NCBI GenBank assembly: GCA_025361065.1
Contig: JANYAY010000026.1
Location: 1-55,000 of the forward strand
Origin: Deltaproteobacteria bacterium
GTDB lineage: Bacteria > Desulfobacterota > Syntrophia > Syntrophales > Smithellaceae
Length of the DNA stretch: 55,000 nt
Reading direction: 5' to 3'
Part shown: piece after piece, positions 1 to 8,528 of the stretch
Layout of the letters: each line of letters opens with the position of its first letter
Position numbering within the stretch: the stretch's first letter is position 1
Made by a program: the position numbers and the translations under genes
Notes under the pieces: generated by a model
Seen by the model: the letters and a program-made list of their open reading frames with translations, nothing else
The model's database searches: none
What the model was told of the DNA's origin: nothing

Positions 1-121
1 CCGACAAACATTATCGCTATGTCAAATGGCTCTTGCTTTTACTCCCGAACCAAATCCTATCTCTCTTTTCATTTATCCGTGCTAGTTTTCATAAAACTTT
101 TGACACTACCTTTTTTTACTG
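1..121. other. left-edge stretch without a supported gene
   Basis: This AT-rich stretch lies downstream of mlaD on the minus strand. Only very short open frames are visible. The next gene of an mla operon would be expected here in the minus direction, but no start with a ribosome binding site is convincing within the few bases available. Confidence 0.4.
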
Positions 122-577
122 CTATTGTTTTTTTACTTCTCCGAAAGCATACTTACCGATGAGTTCCGATATATCCACGGGTGCTTGCGTTTCGGTTATG
201 GTTCCACGATTTCCCAGGGGAGAACCAGCCCCGCCGGGGTCAATGCTCAGGTACCTGTCGCCAATCAGGCCTTCTGTCTTTATGGAGGCAATAGCGTCGT
301 CATATATTTTTATGTTCTTCTTAATTTTCATTTCGACTATCGCCTTTTGATTTTCCTGATCCATGGTGATTCGTTCCACCTTGCCAACCTCAATACCCAG
401 AATATCTACAGGGTTGCCGACTCGCAGTCCGGTAACCGAAGTAAAACGGGCTATGAGCGAGTAGGAGTCATCACCCAGCAAAGAAACATGGCCGAGTTTA
501 ATGGTCATATATCCTATACAAAGCAGTCCGAAAACGATAAAGATGCCGACAATTGTTTCCATAGAGTACTTTTTCAT
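122..577 (-). CDS. mlaD: MlaD-like MCE-domain lipid transport protein
   Basis: This 151-residue protein has one N-terminal membrane anchor (about residues 5-25, rich in I, F, V, G) and one MCE domain (about 35-120) with the typical G-L-R-x-G-x-P-V-x-x-x-G-I-x-V-G-x-V segment and the later G-L-I-G-D-R-Y-L block. MlaD proteins form an inner-membrane-anchored ring that carries phospholipids between the Mla ABC transporter and the periplasm. The start at 577 was chosen because GAGGAG precedes the ATG at good spacing; the open frame extends further upstream but that part overlaps mlaF and is not MCE-like. The ATG overlaps the mlaF stop (ATGA), so the two are translationally coupled as the last genes of an mlaE-mlaF-mlaD operon. 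The length is normal for the family. Confidence 0.9.
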   Translation of the reverse strand: MKKYSMETIVGIFIVFGLLCIGYMTIKLGHVSLLGDDSYSLIARFTSVTGLRVGNPVDILGIEVGKVERITMDQENQKAIVEMKIKKNIKIYDDAIASIKTEGLIGDRYLSIDPGGAGSPLGNRGTITETQAPVDISELIGKYAFGEVKKQ

Positions 578-1830
578 CTGTTCACTCCTCGTCTTTCTAC
601 GCATTGCAGCCGTCCAATTTCTTTTTGTTGAGACTTGGCCGCATCGATAACGGAATCTATTTCGTCCAGAGGTTGCCCCTGAGCAACGCCTGCCATGATC
701 GTAAGTTCGACGCATTCCTCCTGGGACACCAGCTTGCGGTATAATGCCCAAATGTCATTATTTCCCTTTCCCTGGAAATCTTTGATAAAATCCAGCAGGA
801 TGCTTTGGGCATCCGCAATATCCGAATAAGGAAGCATTGTAATAACTTCATTTATTCGGTGGCGGGTGGAAAAACCGCCGCTGGGACCAAAGTGCTTATC
901 AATATATAATCCCATAGAATGAATTGCTTCCTGCACCGCATCATGGCCTAATCTTGTCATGATGGTATTTAGTTCCTCCAGCGTAAATATTACAACGCAA
1001 TAATTTTCCCCAAACTCCCGGCGCTTCAATTGGGCATGATTAAGAATTTTGAACTGTCGTTTAGAATAAAGGCCGGATAATTCTTTCTGCAGCGCCTCCA
1101 GGCTATGGATGACTTCATCTTTAAAGGGGTGGTCGAAATTCTCCAGTTCTTCCGGAGTACCCTGAAAAACTATCTGGCGATCATAAAGGGCCAGAATACG
1201 GTTGGAAATAAAATATACATCCGGTATTTCATGACTGACCAGGATTGCGGTAAAACCGAATTTTCTCTGGTACTGGGCGATCATGCTCAGGATCGCATTT
1301 TTCCGGACAGGATCCTGCCCGGAAGTGGGTTCGTCGAAGAGAACTATTTGGGGATCGTTGATCAACGCACGGGCCAGCGCTACCCGCTTTTGCATGCCTC
1401 CGGAGAGTTCAGCGGGAAACTTGTTGATTGCGTCGCCGAGTTCTGTTTGTTCAATTCTCACCAGGACACGTCTGTCTATTTCCGCTCTGCTGAGGTTTGT
1501 CGTTTCCTGGAGGGGTAAGGCAATATTTTCATAGACGGTCATGGAGTCGAAAAGAGCATTGTCCTGAAACATGTAACTCATCTGGGCGAAGGATGTACCG
1601 ATCTCGGTTTTTTTCATTCCGTTAAGAGGTTTTCCCCGGAAAAGAATGGTTCCTTCATCAGGCAAGATAAGTCCGATCATTTGTTTGAGAAGAAGACTCT
1701 TCCCTGATCCACTTAGACCGATTATGGTTGTAACCTCTCCCTCATACAATTGCAAATTAACGCGCTCCAGTATTGTCCGGGAGCCGAAACGCTTGGTTAC
1801 GTTTTGAAATTCAATCAATGGAGTATTCAT
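574..1830 (-). CDS. mlaF: MlaF-like ABC transporter ATPase with C-terminal degenerate GGDEF-like domain
   Basis: The first ~250 of 418 residues are a standard MlaF ATPase: Walker A GLSGSGKS (38-45), Q-loop near 89, signature LSGGMQKR (142-149), Walker B IVLFDEP (162-168) and the switch His in LVSH. Family members usually end near 250-270. Here ~150 residues follow that read like a diguanylate-cyclase fold without its catalytic motif: L-G-H-D-A-V-Q-E-A-I (about 294-303) fits the GH..GD..L helix, R-I-N-E-V-I-T-M-L-P (325-334) sits where GGDEF-x-x-L-L-P would be, and V-E-L-T-I-M-A-G-V-A..AAKSQ fits the C-terminal S-x-S-I-G-V-A..AK region. Role as ATPase is known for the family; a regulatory or nucleotide-sensing role of the tail is inference. 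Start chosen at the ATG 8 bases after mlaE. Confidence 0.88.
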   Translation of the reverse strand: MNTPLIEFQNVTKRFGSRTILERVNLQLYEGEVTTIIGLSGSGKSLLLKQMIGLILPDEGTILFRGKPLNGMKKTEIGTSFAQMSYMFQDNALFDSMTVYENIALPLQETTNLSRAEIDRRVLVRIEQTELGDAINKFPAELSGGMQKRVALARALINDPQIVLFDEPTSGQDPVRKNAILSMIAQYQRKFGFTAILVSHEIPDVYFISNRILALYDRQIVFQGTPEELENFDHPFKDEVIHSLEALQKELSGLYSKRQFKILNHAQLKRREFGENYCVVIFTLEELNTIMTRLGHDAVQEAIHSMGLYIDKHFGPSGGFSTRHRINEVITMLPYSDIADAQSILLDFIKDFQGKGNNDIWALYRKLVSQEECVELTIMAGVAQGQPLDEIDSVIDAAKSQQKEIGRLQCVERRGVNR

Positions 1831-1838
1831 TGGTCTCT

Positions 1839-2687
1839 CTATATTAGAAGTGAAGTCACAATATAATCCGATATCAGAATCAGCACACAGGAAATCACAA
1901 CGGCGGAGGTTGTGGAAAGACCGACCGCCTTGGCGCCACGACCATCCAGACGCATGTGCGCAAAATAACCCTGGTAACAACAGACGGTAGAAACGATCAG
2001 GGCAAAAACTACCGCTTTAACTAGACCGTCCGAGATATCTTTCATCTCCACATTGGCCTGAATACTGTGAAAATAAGTGCCTGCATTCAAACCTAGAAGA
2101 ACCACACCCGATATGTATCCGCCGATTATGCCGATTAGATCAAACACAGTAGTAAGAATCGGAAAGCTGATGATGGAAGCGGCGATTTTCGGGCTGATGA
2201 GATATTTAAGCGGATCAATACGCATGGTTTGCAGGGCGTCAATTTGTTCGGAAATGCGTTGTATACCTATTTCTGCGGTAATAGCGGAACCTGCCCGGGC
2301 AGTAATCATGATGGCTGCCAGCACCGGTCCCATCTCCCTGATCAGAGAAAGGGCAACAAGTGTACCTACTGCTCCTTGGGCGCCGAATTTGACCAGGGCA
2401 TGATAAGACTGGAGGCCGAGAACCATTCCGGTAAACAAGCTGACCAGCATAATGATGGTTGTGGACCGAGCCCCAATGTAGTAGAGTTGCTGAATTATCT
2501 TGGACAACTGCTTGGAACGAAAAATCTTCCCCAGTGACAAAAAGAGAAAAATGGTCACGGCGCCTATATTACTGACCCAATTAATTACTGCCCCTCCGAT
2601 AATAGAGAATGGCCTTGATAACAACATGCCAAGCTGCCGTTTTGCTTCAATTTCCTGACTCTTTTGATTATTTGCAGCAAGCGCCAT
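1839..2687 (-). CDS. mlaE: MlaE-like ABC transporter permease
   Basis: MlaE/YrbE family permease of the Mla phospholipid transporter, first gene of the minus-strand operon. It has about five hydrophobic segments, the family motif L-V-S-L-F-T-G-M-V-L-G-L-Q, then a conserved E-M-G-P-V-L-A-A-I-M-I-T-A-R-A-G-S-A block and the L-I-S-P-K coupling region. The ATG at 2687 is preceded by AAGGAAA; an in-frame TTG at 2759, also with AAGGAA upstream, would add 24 residues of low-complexity sequence, so the exact start is uncertain. It is separated by 8 bases from mlaF. The gene is divergent from maf. Confidence 0.9.
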   Translation of the reverse strand: MALAANNQKSQEIEAKRQLGMLLSRPFSIIGGAVINWVSNIGAVTIFLFLSLGKIFRSKQLSKIIQQLYYIGARSTTIIMLVSLFTGMVLGLQSYHALVKFGAQGAVGTLVALSLIREMGPVLAAIMITARAGSAITAEIGIQRISEQIDALQTMRIDPLKYLISPKIAASIISFPILTTVFDLIGIIGGYISGVVLLGLNAGTYFHSIQANVEMKDISDGLVKAVVFALIVSTVCCYQGYFAHMRLDGRGAKAVGLSTTSAVVISCVLILISDYIVTSLLI

Positions 2688-2784
2688 TAGACCGGATTTC
2701 CTTGGATGCATGTAGTTATAATAATTTGAGATGTTAACATTGGCAACTTTATTTGGCAAGAAATTCCTTTTTTACAATTTGCAA

Positions 2785-2812
2785 TTGACAGAAATTACTA
2801 TCTTTGTAATAG
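2785..2812 (+). promoter_or_regulatory. sigma70-like promoter for maf-yggS
   Basis: TTGACA (2785-2790), 16-base spacer, TAATAG (2807-2812), 33 bases before the maf start. The -35 is a perfect consensus match and the -10 is partial. It lies in the divergent intergenic region with mlaE. Confidence 0.5.
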
Positions 2813-2845
2813 AAACAAATAACAAGGAATTCCGGGATAATTATA

Positions 2846-3439
2846 ATGACCATCAGCATATCCAGCCCGTTCATTTTAGCCTCGGCATCACCCCGCCGGC
2901 AGGAATTGCTGCGTGCGGTAGGATTGAAGTTTAAAACAATACCCGCTCACGTCAATGAAGACTATATTAACGGAGAAAGTCCGCGGGAGCATGTCCAAAG
3001 ACTGGCGCGGGATAAAGCACTTGCTATCGCTCGTAAATATCCGGCGTCCCGGGTGCTGGGCGCCGATACGATAGTTGTTATTGACGGTTTGATTTTAGGC
3101 AAACCCAAAAACAAAACGCAGGCCCGGCAAATGCTGGAGAGACTCAGCGGCAGAGAGCATAAAGTATTCACCGGTTTTACTCTCAGCCATATGGCTTCCC
3201 GATTTATAAAAACGAAAGTTGTTCAGTCGGCGGTGCAATTTAAACCAATCAGCTCCGCAGAGCTGGAATGGTATATATCTTGCGACGAACCATACGATAA
3301 AGCCGGCGGCTATGCCGTGCAGGGTAAAGGTGCCTGCTTTATTAAATCCATCCGCGGATCTTATACCAACGTAATTGGTCTGCCACTTTGCGAAGTATTG
3401 GAAGAATTGCAAAAATCAGGTGCGCTCCATTTTGGGTAA
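2846..3439 (+). CDS. maf: Maf-family nucleoside triphosphate pyrophosphatase
   Basis: This 197-residue Maf/HAM1-superfamily enzyme hydrolyses non-canonical or m7G/UTP/dTTP-type nucleotides to monophosphates (family knowledge; the subclass cannot be set from sequence alone). Visible motifs are the N-terminal F-I-L-A-S-A-S-P-R-R-Q-E-L-L substrate loop (about 9-22), V-L-G-A-D-T-I-V-V with the catalytic Asp near 73, L-G-K-P (84-87), and Y-D-K-A-G-G-Y-A-V-Q-G-K-G (near 150-162). Length is normal. It is followed after 6 bases by yggS, a common pairing in this group, and a good promoter lies just upstream. Confidence 0.93.
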   Translation: MTISISSPFILASASPRRQELLRAVGLKFKTIPAHVNEDYINGESPREHVQRLARDKALAIARKYPASRVLGADTIVVIDGLILGKPKNKTQARQMLERLSGREHKVFTGFTLSHMASRFIKTKVVQSAVQFKPISSAELEWYISCDEPYDKAGGYAVQGKGACFIKSIRGSYTNVIGLPLCEVLEELQKSGALHFG

Positions 3440-3445
3440 TTTTCT

Positions 3446-4249
3446 ATGGTCACAGATATAGCGGCAAATATTAATTTAATTCGGCAAAAAATCGCCGTTG
3501 TCTGCGCGCATTGCGGGCGTGATCCGCATTCCGTAGCACTGATGGCTGTAACCAAAACCGTACCCGCAGAACTCATTTTGCAAGCAGTGGATGCAGGCAT
3601 CACCCTGCTGGGTGAAAATTATGTCCAGGAAGCAAAAGAAAAAATCGCTTCTGTGGAGGCTGTTCAAAAATGCTCAGATGCAAGGCGCGCAAAAACAGAA
3701 TCGCGAGACGTATACATTAATACGTTGAGTGATGATGTTTGCAGCGCAACGCCGCAGATGGGCGTTTTTCAACAGCCTCAGTGGCACCTGATCGGCCATC
3801 TCCAGACCAACAAAGCAAAATACGCCGTAAAGCTATTCGACTCAGTTCATTCCGTTGACCGTCAGGAACTGGCGCAGGAATTGGATCGGCGGGCAAAAGC
3901 CGTCAGCCGCAAAATGAACATTCTGATCGAAGTCAATGTCAGCGGAGAACAAACCAAAAATGGCGTTCCCGCGGCTGATGCCCTGGAATTAATTAAACGC
4001 ATCGCTTCTTTGGATAATCTAACCGTGCGCGGACTGATGACCATGGCTCCCTATTCCGACAATCCCGAAACCTCCCGTCCTTATTTTCAGGCGCTGAGAC
4101 GTCTGCGCAATGACATCATCCGGGAAGGAATTCCCGGCATTCAAATGGATGAGCTTTCCATGGGCATGACTGATGATTTTGCCGTTGCCATCGAAGAAGG
4201 CGCCACAATTATACGCATCGGCAGAGCAATATTCGGCACCCGTCAATAA
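3446..4249 (+). CDS. yggS: YggS/PROSC-type PLP homeostasis protein with in-frame repeat insertion
   Basis: YggS proteins bind pyridoxal phosphate and buffer its level in the cytoplasm. Family blocks are present: M-A-V-T-K-T (33-38, PLP lysine), G-E-N-Y-V-Q-E-A (56-63), W-H-L-I-G-H-L-Q-T-N-K (113-123), E-V-N-V-S-G-E (about 165), L-S-M-G-M-T-D-D-F and the final I-R-I-G-R-A-I-F-G-T-R. The protein is 267 residues instead of the usual ~230. The excess is a single block, residues about 71-111, which is encoded exactly by a 120-bp palindromic repeat (3658-3777). The reading frame stays open through it. The block falls in a loop between a helix and the W-H-L-I-G-H strand, where the family varies in length, so the protein may well still fold. 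Confidence 0.93.
   Translation: MVTDIAANINLIRQKIAVVCAHCGRDPHSVALMAVTKTVPAELILQAVDAGITLLGENYVQEAKEKIASVEAVQKCSDARRAKTESRDVYINTLSDDVCSATPQMGVFQQPQWHLIGHLQTNKAKYAVKLFDSVHSVDRQELAQELDRRAKAVSRKMNILIEVNVSGEQTKNGVPAADALELIKRIASLDNLTVRGLMTMAPYSDNPETSRPYFQALRRLRNDIIREGIPGIQMDELSMGMTDDFAVAIEEGATIIRIGRAIFGTRQ
3658..3777. repeat. family B palindromic element inserted in frame in yggS
   Basis: The element is 120 bp. Its ends are near-perfect inverted repeats: GGCTGTTCAAAAATGC at 3658-3673 against GCGTTTTTCAACAGCC at 3762-3777 (14 of 16 pair). Inside are CAAGGCGCGCAAA, GAGACGTA, a small TA-rich palindrome and TTTGCAGCGCAACG. The same internal blocks occur in the intergenic element at 44577-44742. The length is a multiple of three and it has no stop in the yggS frame. 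Confidence 0.85.
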
Positions 4250-4300
4250 TATCTCATAACGCGTCGCATTCTCAAGCCAAAAGCCTATTATGTTAGTGCC

Positions 4301-5332
4301 CTATACGGGGGAACGTCTTGCGCCCTTATGCTTTTTTGCTCTGTAAAGCATGGCGTCCGCTTGTTTCAGGAGTGCGCTGGCATCGTTAATCCCCTCTTCT
4401 ACGCAGGATATACCAAAACTTATTGAAACCGAAATGGGAATGCCTTCAAAATCCAGGGGATGATCAACAAAAAAAGATTGCATTCGGAGAGCCAACTCCG
4501 ATGCCTTACTAATGGCTGTACTGGGAAGAACAACTATAAACTCATCGCCGGCGAATCGCGCCACAACATCACTTCCCCGGGTCATGAGTAATAAATTAGA
4601 GGCTATATACTTGAGGACATGATCACCTGCTTTATGACCATATTGGTCGTTGACTGTTTTGAAATCATCAACATCGATGAAGACCACTGTCAGCGGAGTC
4701 GCGTATCGTATGGCCCGCTCAAATTCTCTCTTGAGTACCTGTTCCAGTACCCTGCGGTTGATTAATTCCGTGAGGGGATCTCTTGACGCTAAAATGTTTA
4801 GTTTTTCATGAGCCAAAACATTGGACAGACAAATAGAAACAATCGTTGCCAGCTGTTTGAGCAGGGTTGCATCCATTTCCGGTTTGTAGCGAGAATCAGA
4901 ATCGTCGCCGTGATTTAGACTCCCGATAATTTCTCCATCCAGAGTCAGGGGAGCGATGGCCAGAGACTGTATGCTGTTTTCATACTGCTGGGGAAGCAAT
5001 ACCCGGAAAGCTCGCAGATTATTATTCACCAAAATAGGATCTGTTGAACTATGGGTAATCGCCAGAAACGCCTCCCTGGTGATGAGATTCGTGCGCTCCT
5101 TGAGGATTTCCGACGGCACTGATTTCAGGATCATGTCGGTGACGTCACTACTGTCAATCAGCGATATCCACACATAGGGAATGTCCCGTTTATTCTGGAT
5201 TTCCGTCAACAGCTTTTCCAGAAAATCCTTGAAGTTCAAAATGGATAAAACACTTGCTTCTATCTCGAAAAATTTCTGGGCAATTTCCAGATTTTTCTTC
5301 AATGTTTCTATGATCTGTTCCCTGTTGTTCAT
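4301..5332 (-). CDS. diguanylate cyclase with N-terminal DUF484/GAF-like sensor
   Basis: This 343-residue soluble protein begins with a coiled helix (1-30) and a DUF484/GAF-like domain (about 35-172; block L-A-I-A-P-L-T-L-D-G-E-I-I-G-S-L near 124-139). A GGDEF domain follows (about 182-343) with D-P-L-T-E-L-I-N-R-R, F-I-D-V-D-D-F-K and the active-site motif AGDEF at 261-265. Replacing the first Gly by Ala is seen in active cyclases. An RxxD product-inhibition site (RGSD, 252-255) sits five residues before it. It should make cyclic di-GMP in response to an unknown cytoplasmic signal. It converges on yggS. No clear ribosome binding site precedes the ATG. Confidence 0.9.
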   Translation of the reverse strand: MNNREQIIETLKKNLEIAQKFFEIEASVLSILNFKDFLEKLLTEIQNKRDIPYVWISLIDSSDVTDMILKSVPSEILKERTNLITREAFLAITHSSTDPILVNNNLRAFRVLLPQQYENSIQSLAIAPLTLDGEIIGSLNHGDDSDSRYKPEMDATLLKQLATIVSICLSNVLAHEKLNILASRDPLTELINRRVLEQVLKREFERAIRYATPLTVVFIDVDDFKTVNDQYGHKAGDHVLKYIASNLLLMTRGSDVVARFAGDEFIVVLPSTAISKASELALRMQSFFVDHPLDFEGIPISVSISFGISCVEEGINDASALLKQADAMLYRAKKHKGARRSPV

Positions 5333-5532
5333 GCACGGTGTCTTTCACTGGAAGGTTGACGAGAATTACAATATGCTCTGACCCGCCCATGATGAAGCTT
5401 TCAAAACGTAAGAGCGATTACAATCGTCTCTTTCCGGAGTCAGTAAAATGTCGCCCTTGAAGAAAATTCTTTATTGCAAGCAGTTATAGTTGTAAGAAAT
5501 TTTATGGGGCCTTTACAAACAACAAAAAAAGG

Positions 5533-6327
5533 TCATTCCAGCAAGCCTTTTCGGAAAGCCTTTATGTACTCCATGCAAAACTCATCCTTTCCCATCAGCA
5601 TCAAAGCTGCTTTCATAACACTGATAAGCTTTTTGTCCGTAGGATCAAGTATGGCTGCGTCGAGTCCCCGCGCAATAGCCTCTGCCAGAAGTGTACGATT
5701 AATCAACCTGCGCTGGGGAAGCCCATGGGAAACGTTTGTGAGTCCGCATATAGTATGAACGCCATTAAATTGCTTCATAATTATTTCTATGGCATCCAGG
5801 GTTGCACATACCGAATTCGTATCCGTTCCCACCGGAAAGACCAGAGGGTCGATATATATTTTATCTATGCTCACACCCGCTGACGTGAGCTTTTCGACCA
5901 GACGTCCCGCAATTTCCACCTTTTCCTGAACATTTTTCCCTATCTGTCCTTTAGTCTGGCAAAGACCGATAACAGTTGCCTGATATTCAAGAACAAGAGG
6001 CAAGATGCTTTCCAGGCGAGATGGTTCCAGGGAAATGGAATTAATCATGGGAGGATTTTTCACCCAAGGAAGAACTTCTTTGATGACAGCCGGATCAGGA
6101 CTGTCGAGGCACAAGGGAAGTTCCGTAACTTCCTGCACAGTTTCAATCACCCATTTGAGGCATTGTGCTTCTTTGCCCATAAATGCCGCTGCGTTAACAT
6201 CTATATAGTCGGCACCTGCATCGCTCTGGGCTTTGGCCTCATTTTGAATGTGTTCCTTATTTCCGGCAGCTATGGCTTCAGCGATAGATTTGCGGGTGGA
6301 ATTAATTTTTTCACCGATGATGATCAT
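5533..6327 (-). CDS. methyltetrahydrofolate:corrinoid-protein methyltransferase
   Basis: This 264-residue pterin-binding TIM-barrel protein resembles AcsE/MtvA/MetH-type methyltransferases. It moves methyl groups between a corrinoid protein and tetrahydrofolate. Family blocks visible are I-I-G-E-K-I-N-S-T-R (3-12), A-G-A-D-Y-I-D-V-N (37-45), L-C-L-D-S-P-D (71-77), P-M-I-N-S-I-S (93-99), D-P-L-V-F-P-V-G-T-D and G-L-T-N-V-S-H-G-L-P-Q-R near 195-206. It lies 112 bases downstream of the UroD-corrinoid fusion gene on the same strand. In that setting it likely takes the methyl group from the corrinoid domain to THF, feeding C1 metabolism. The direction is inference. Confidence 0.9.
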   Translation of the reverse strand: MIIIGEKINSTRKSIAEAIAAGNKEHIQNEAKAQSDAGADYIDVNAAAFMGKEAQCLKWVIETVQEVTELPLCLDSPDPAVIKEVLPWVKNPPMINSISLEPSRLESILPLVLEYQATVIGLCQTKGQIGKNVQEKVEIAGRLVEKLTSAGVSIDKIYIDPLVFPVGTDTNSVCATLDAIEIIMKQFNGVHTICGLTNVSHGLPQRRLINRTLLAEAIARGLDAAILDPTDKKLISVMKAALMLMGKDEFCMEYIKAFRKGLLE

Positions 6328-6439
6328 AATAGCCTCTTTTCTGTTTTACACTGTCAAGAAAGCTGATCAACCAGGCCTGCGTCTCCGGTTGTCGGCACAG
6401 ATGTTGCTGGCAGATAAGATTTGCCGGCGCCCGATTCCA

Positions 6440-8389
6440 TTACTTCAATAGCTGTTTTACAATATCCACCGATGATGCAGCGTCGGCAGCGTATGCATCA
6501 GCCCTGATTTCGTCCGCATATGCTTGTGATACGGGAGCGCCGCCTACTATGATTTTCAGGTCTTTCGATACTTTGCGCACCTCATCAATCACCTCTTTCA
6601 TGTACGGCATGGTGGTAGTCAGCAATGCGGAAAGCCCGAGTATTTTGGCATCATTGTGTGTCTTCACTGCCTCGATAAATTTTTCATTACTAACATCTAT
6701 TCCGAGATCGATTACTTCATAACCGGCCCCCTCGAGCATAACTGCGACGATATTTTTGCCGATATCGTGCATGTCCTCCCTGACGGTTCCAATCAATATT
6801 TTGCCCTGTCTCTCGGTGTGAGTTTCGGCAAGCTTAGGCTTAATAAGCTCGAGACCAACCTTCATGGCGCGTGCAGCCAGGAGGACTTCGGGTATGAATA
6901 TCTCGTTGCGCTTGAATTTTACGCCCACCGGTTCCATACCGGCTACCAGCCCCTTGTATAAAATATCACCAGGCTTGATATTTTGCAGCAGGCACTGTTC
7001 TACCAACTTTTTAACTGAAGGGGTATCTCCTTCCTCGACCTTCATTGCAATCTGTCCAAGCAATTCCCTATTCGGACCTGAATATTCCCTTAGTTCAGTA
7101 TCTTTTTGCAAATCTTTCTTAGCCTCCTTTTTTGTAACCGCAACCTTTGCTGTCTCATCGCTTGCAGTCTGTTGCTGTTTACCTGTTAATGGCAGCCTTC
7201 CTTCTTTCTGAACCCTTTCCGCGATACGCAACAAGCGATCAAAAGACGCATCCGGAGGAGTTGAATCCGCCGTACCAAAAATAAGGCGATCTCCGGGAAT
7301 TAAGTCTCTGAAGCATCCATCAAGAAATGCCTCAAATTCATCTTTTCCGGTAGAAACCTCGAGAAGCATGCTTTCCGGTATTCCTCCCATGATGGTGATT
7401 CTGTCTTTCCATCTTCTGTAATATTCCGCTATCTTCACTTTGGTCATGGGATACGGCGTGACCGATTCGGCAACATCGACACCACAATTATAAATAGCAT
7501 CCATTAGCCCGAGATTTTCTCCGTCCGTATGTGTAGCAAATATTTTACCTTTACTGTGCAATGCAGCAGATACCTTTTGCAACCACGGGCTTAGTTCTTT
7601 TTCAAAATAGGGCGGATAGGTCAGCATGTCATCGTAATTTGCCCCCCATAATACAACTTCAGCCGGGGAATCAGCTACGATGCCCAGAACCTTGTCAAAA
7701 TACACTTCTATCTTATCCGCCAGTTCCCTCATTTCACGATAATTGTCATTGTATTCATAGAAAAACATTGTGGTATCAATCAAATCTTTTTGAATCATAT
7801 GCATCGGGGAGGCTGCCAGGGTTGCTCCTCCGACCGCCACGACACCTTCTTCCCCTACTTTATCGATATATTCCTTGCAGGTATCATATTGTTTAAAAAC
7901 CTCGATGTTTTCAAATATACATCCGACAATCTTATAATCAGTGACTTTTTTGATAGCATGTTCCTGCACCCAACCCAGAGAAGAACCAGAGCGCTTACCA
8001 GCATCGGTAAGCCCCCCGATCGTCCGTACCATTCCCATAGGAGTATGATACTCGATAATTTGCATACCCTGCTTGTTTGTTGATGTAACCACTTTGATAT
8101 TATCCGAAAATTTCCAGCCATATGCTGATTGCTTAAAATTGAAAAGACCGATAGCACGATGAAGAACATCGTCCATACTGCTCACATCAGCAAAATTGGG
8201 AACCATGTGATACAAGGGCCAACCCTCAGCACGCGATATGTCATCCGGCATCATTCCTTCATATTTTTTCGGTAGAGTGCCCCTTGTGGCATTACTCAGC
8301 CACCAGAGGTCTAACCTGGGCACAAACGGGATAAAATCGACCATCTCGCCTTGCATCGTCTTCAGAATCCTTTGCTTGTGAGTCATCAT
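6440..8389 (-). CDS. UroD-type methyltransferase fused to corrinoid-binding protein
   Basis: This is a 649-residue cytoplasmic fusion. Residues about 1-390 are a uroporphyrinogen-decarboxylase-superfamily methyltransferase (MtaA/MtbA/vanillate-demethylase type), starting H-K-Q-R-I-L-K-T-M-Q-G and containing H-T-D-G-E-N-L-G and G-G-I-P-E. A charged Lys/Glu/Ala linker (about 395-430) leads to a methionine-synthase-type cap and a B12-binding Rossmann domain (about 435-649) with the base-off cobalamin motif E-D-M-H-D-I-G-K-N and the later V-G-G-A-P-V segment. Methyltransferase and corrinoid protein are usually separate polypeptides, so the fusion would keep the donor site next to the cobalt. The substrate, for example a methoxylated aromatic, cannot be read from sequence. 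GGAGG precedes the start. Confidence 0.88.
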   Translation of the reverse strand: MMTHKQRILKTMQGEMVDFIPFVPRLDLWWLSNATRGTLPKKYEGMMPDDISRAEGWPLYHMVPNFADVSSMDDVLHRAIGLFNFKQSAYGWKFSDNIKVVTSTNKQGMQIIEYHTPMGMVRTIGGLTDAGKRSGSSLGWVQEHAIKKVTDYKIVGCIFENIEVFKQYDTCKEYIDKVGEEGVVAVGGATLAASPMHMIQKDLIDTTMFFYEYNDNYREMRELADKIEVYFDKVLGIVADSPAEVVLWGANYDDMLTYPPYFEKELSPWLQKVSAALHSKGKIFATHTDGENLGLMDAIYNCGVDVAESVTPYPMTKVKIAEYYRRWKDRITIMGGIPESMLLEVSTGKDEFEAFLDGCFRDLIPGDRLIFGTADSTPPDASFDRLLRIAERVQKEGRLPLTGKQQQTASDETAKVAVTKKEAKKDLQKDTELREYSGPNRELLGQIAMKVEEGDTPSVKKLVEQCLLQNIKPGDILYKGLVAGMEPVGVKFKRNEIFIPEVLLAARAMKVGLELIKPKLAETHTERQGKILIGTVREDMHDIGKNIVAVMLEGAGYEVIDLGIDVSNEKFIEAVKTHNDAKILGLSALLTTTMPYMKEVIDEVRKVSKDLKIIVGGAPVSQAYADEIRADAYAADAASSVDIVKQLLK

Positions 8390-8430
8390 CTTGATATCCT
8401 CCAGGAAGTTATTGCGCCTCGCTGTTAGCG

Positions 8431-8459
8431 AGCTTAAATTAGCCGGTCACGATTGTCAA
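8431..8459 (-). promoter_or_regulatory. candidate promoter of the UroD-corrinoid gene
   Basis: On the minus strand, a perfect TTGACA (8459-8454) is followed after 17 bases by TAAGCT (8436-8431, weak -10). A hairpin CTCGCT-AAC-AGCGAG (8432-8418) lies next in the leader, about 30 bases before the start codon. Confidence 0.35.
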
Positions 8460-8528
8460 TTATAAAATAACCACAACGACGCAATGCGGAAAATTGCCGG
8501 CTGACGGTTGTCTTGCTTTTGGCATACA

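Noticed and set aside
33-350. 105-codon plus-strand frame at the left edge
   Set aside because: Lies opposite the MCE domain of mlaD and has no own support.
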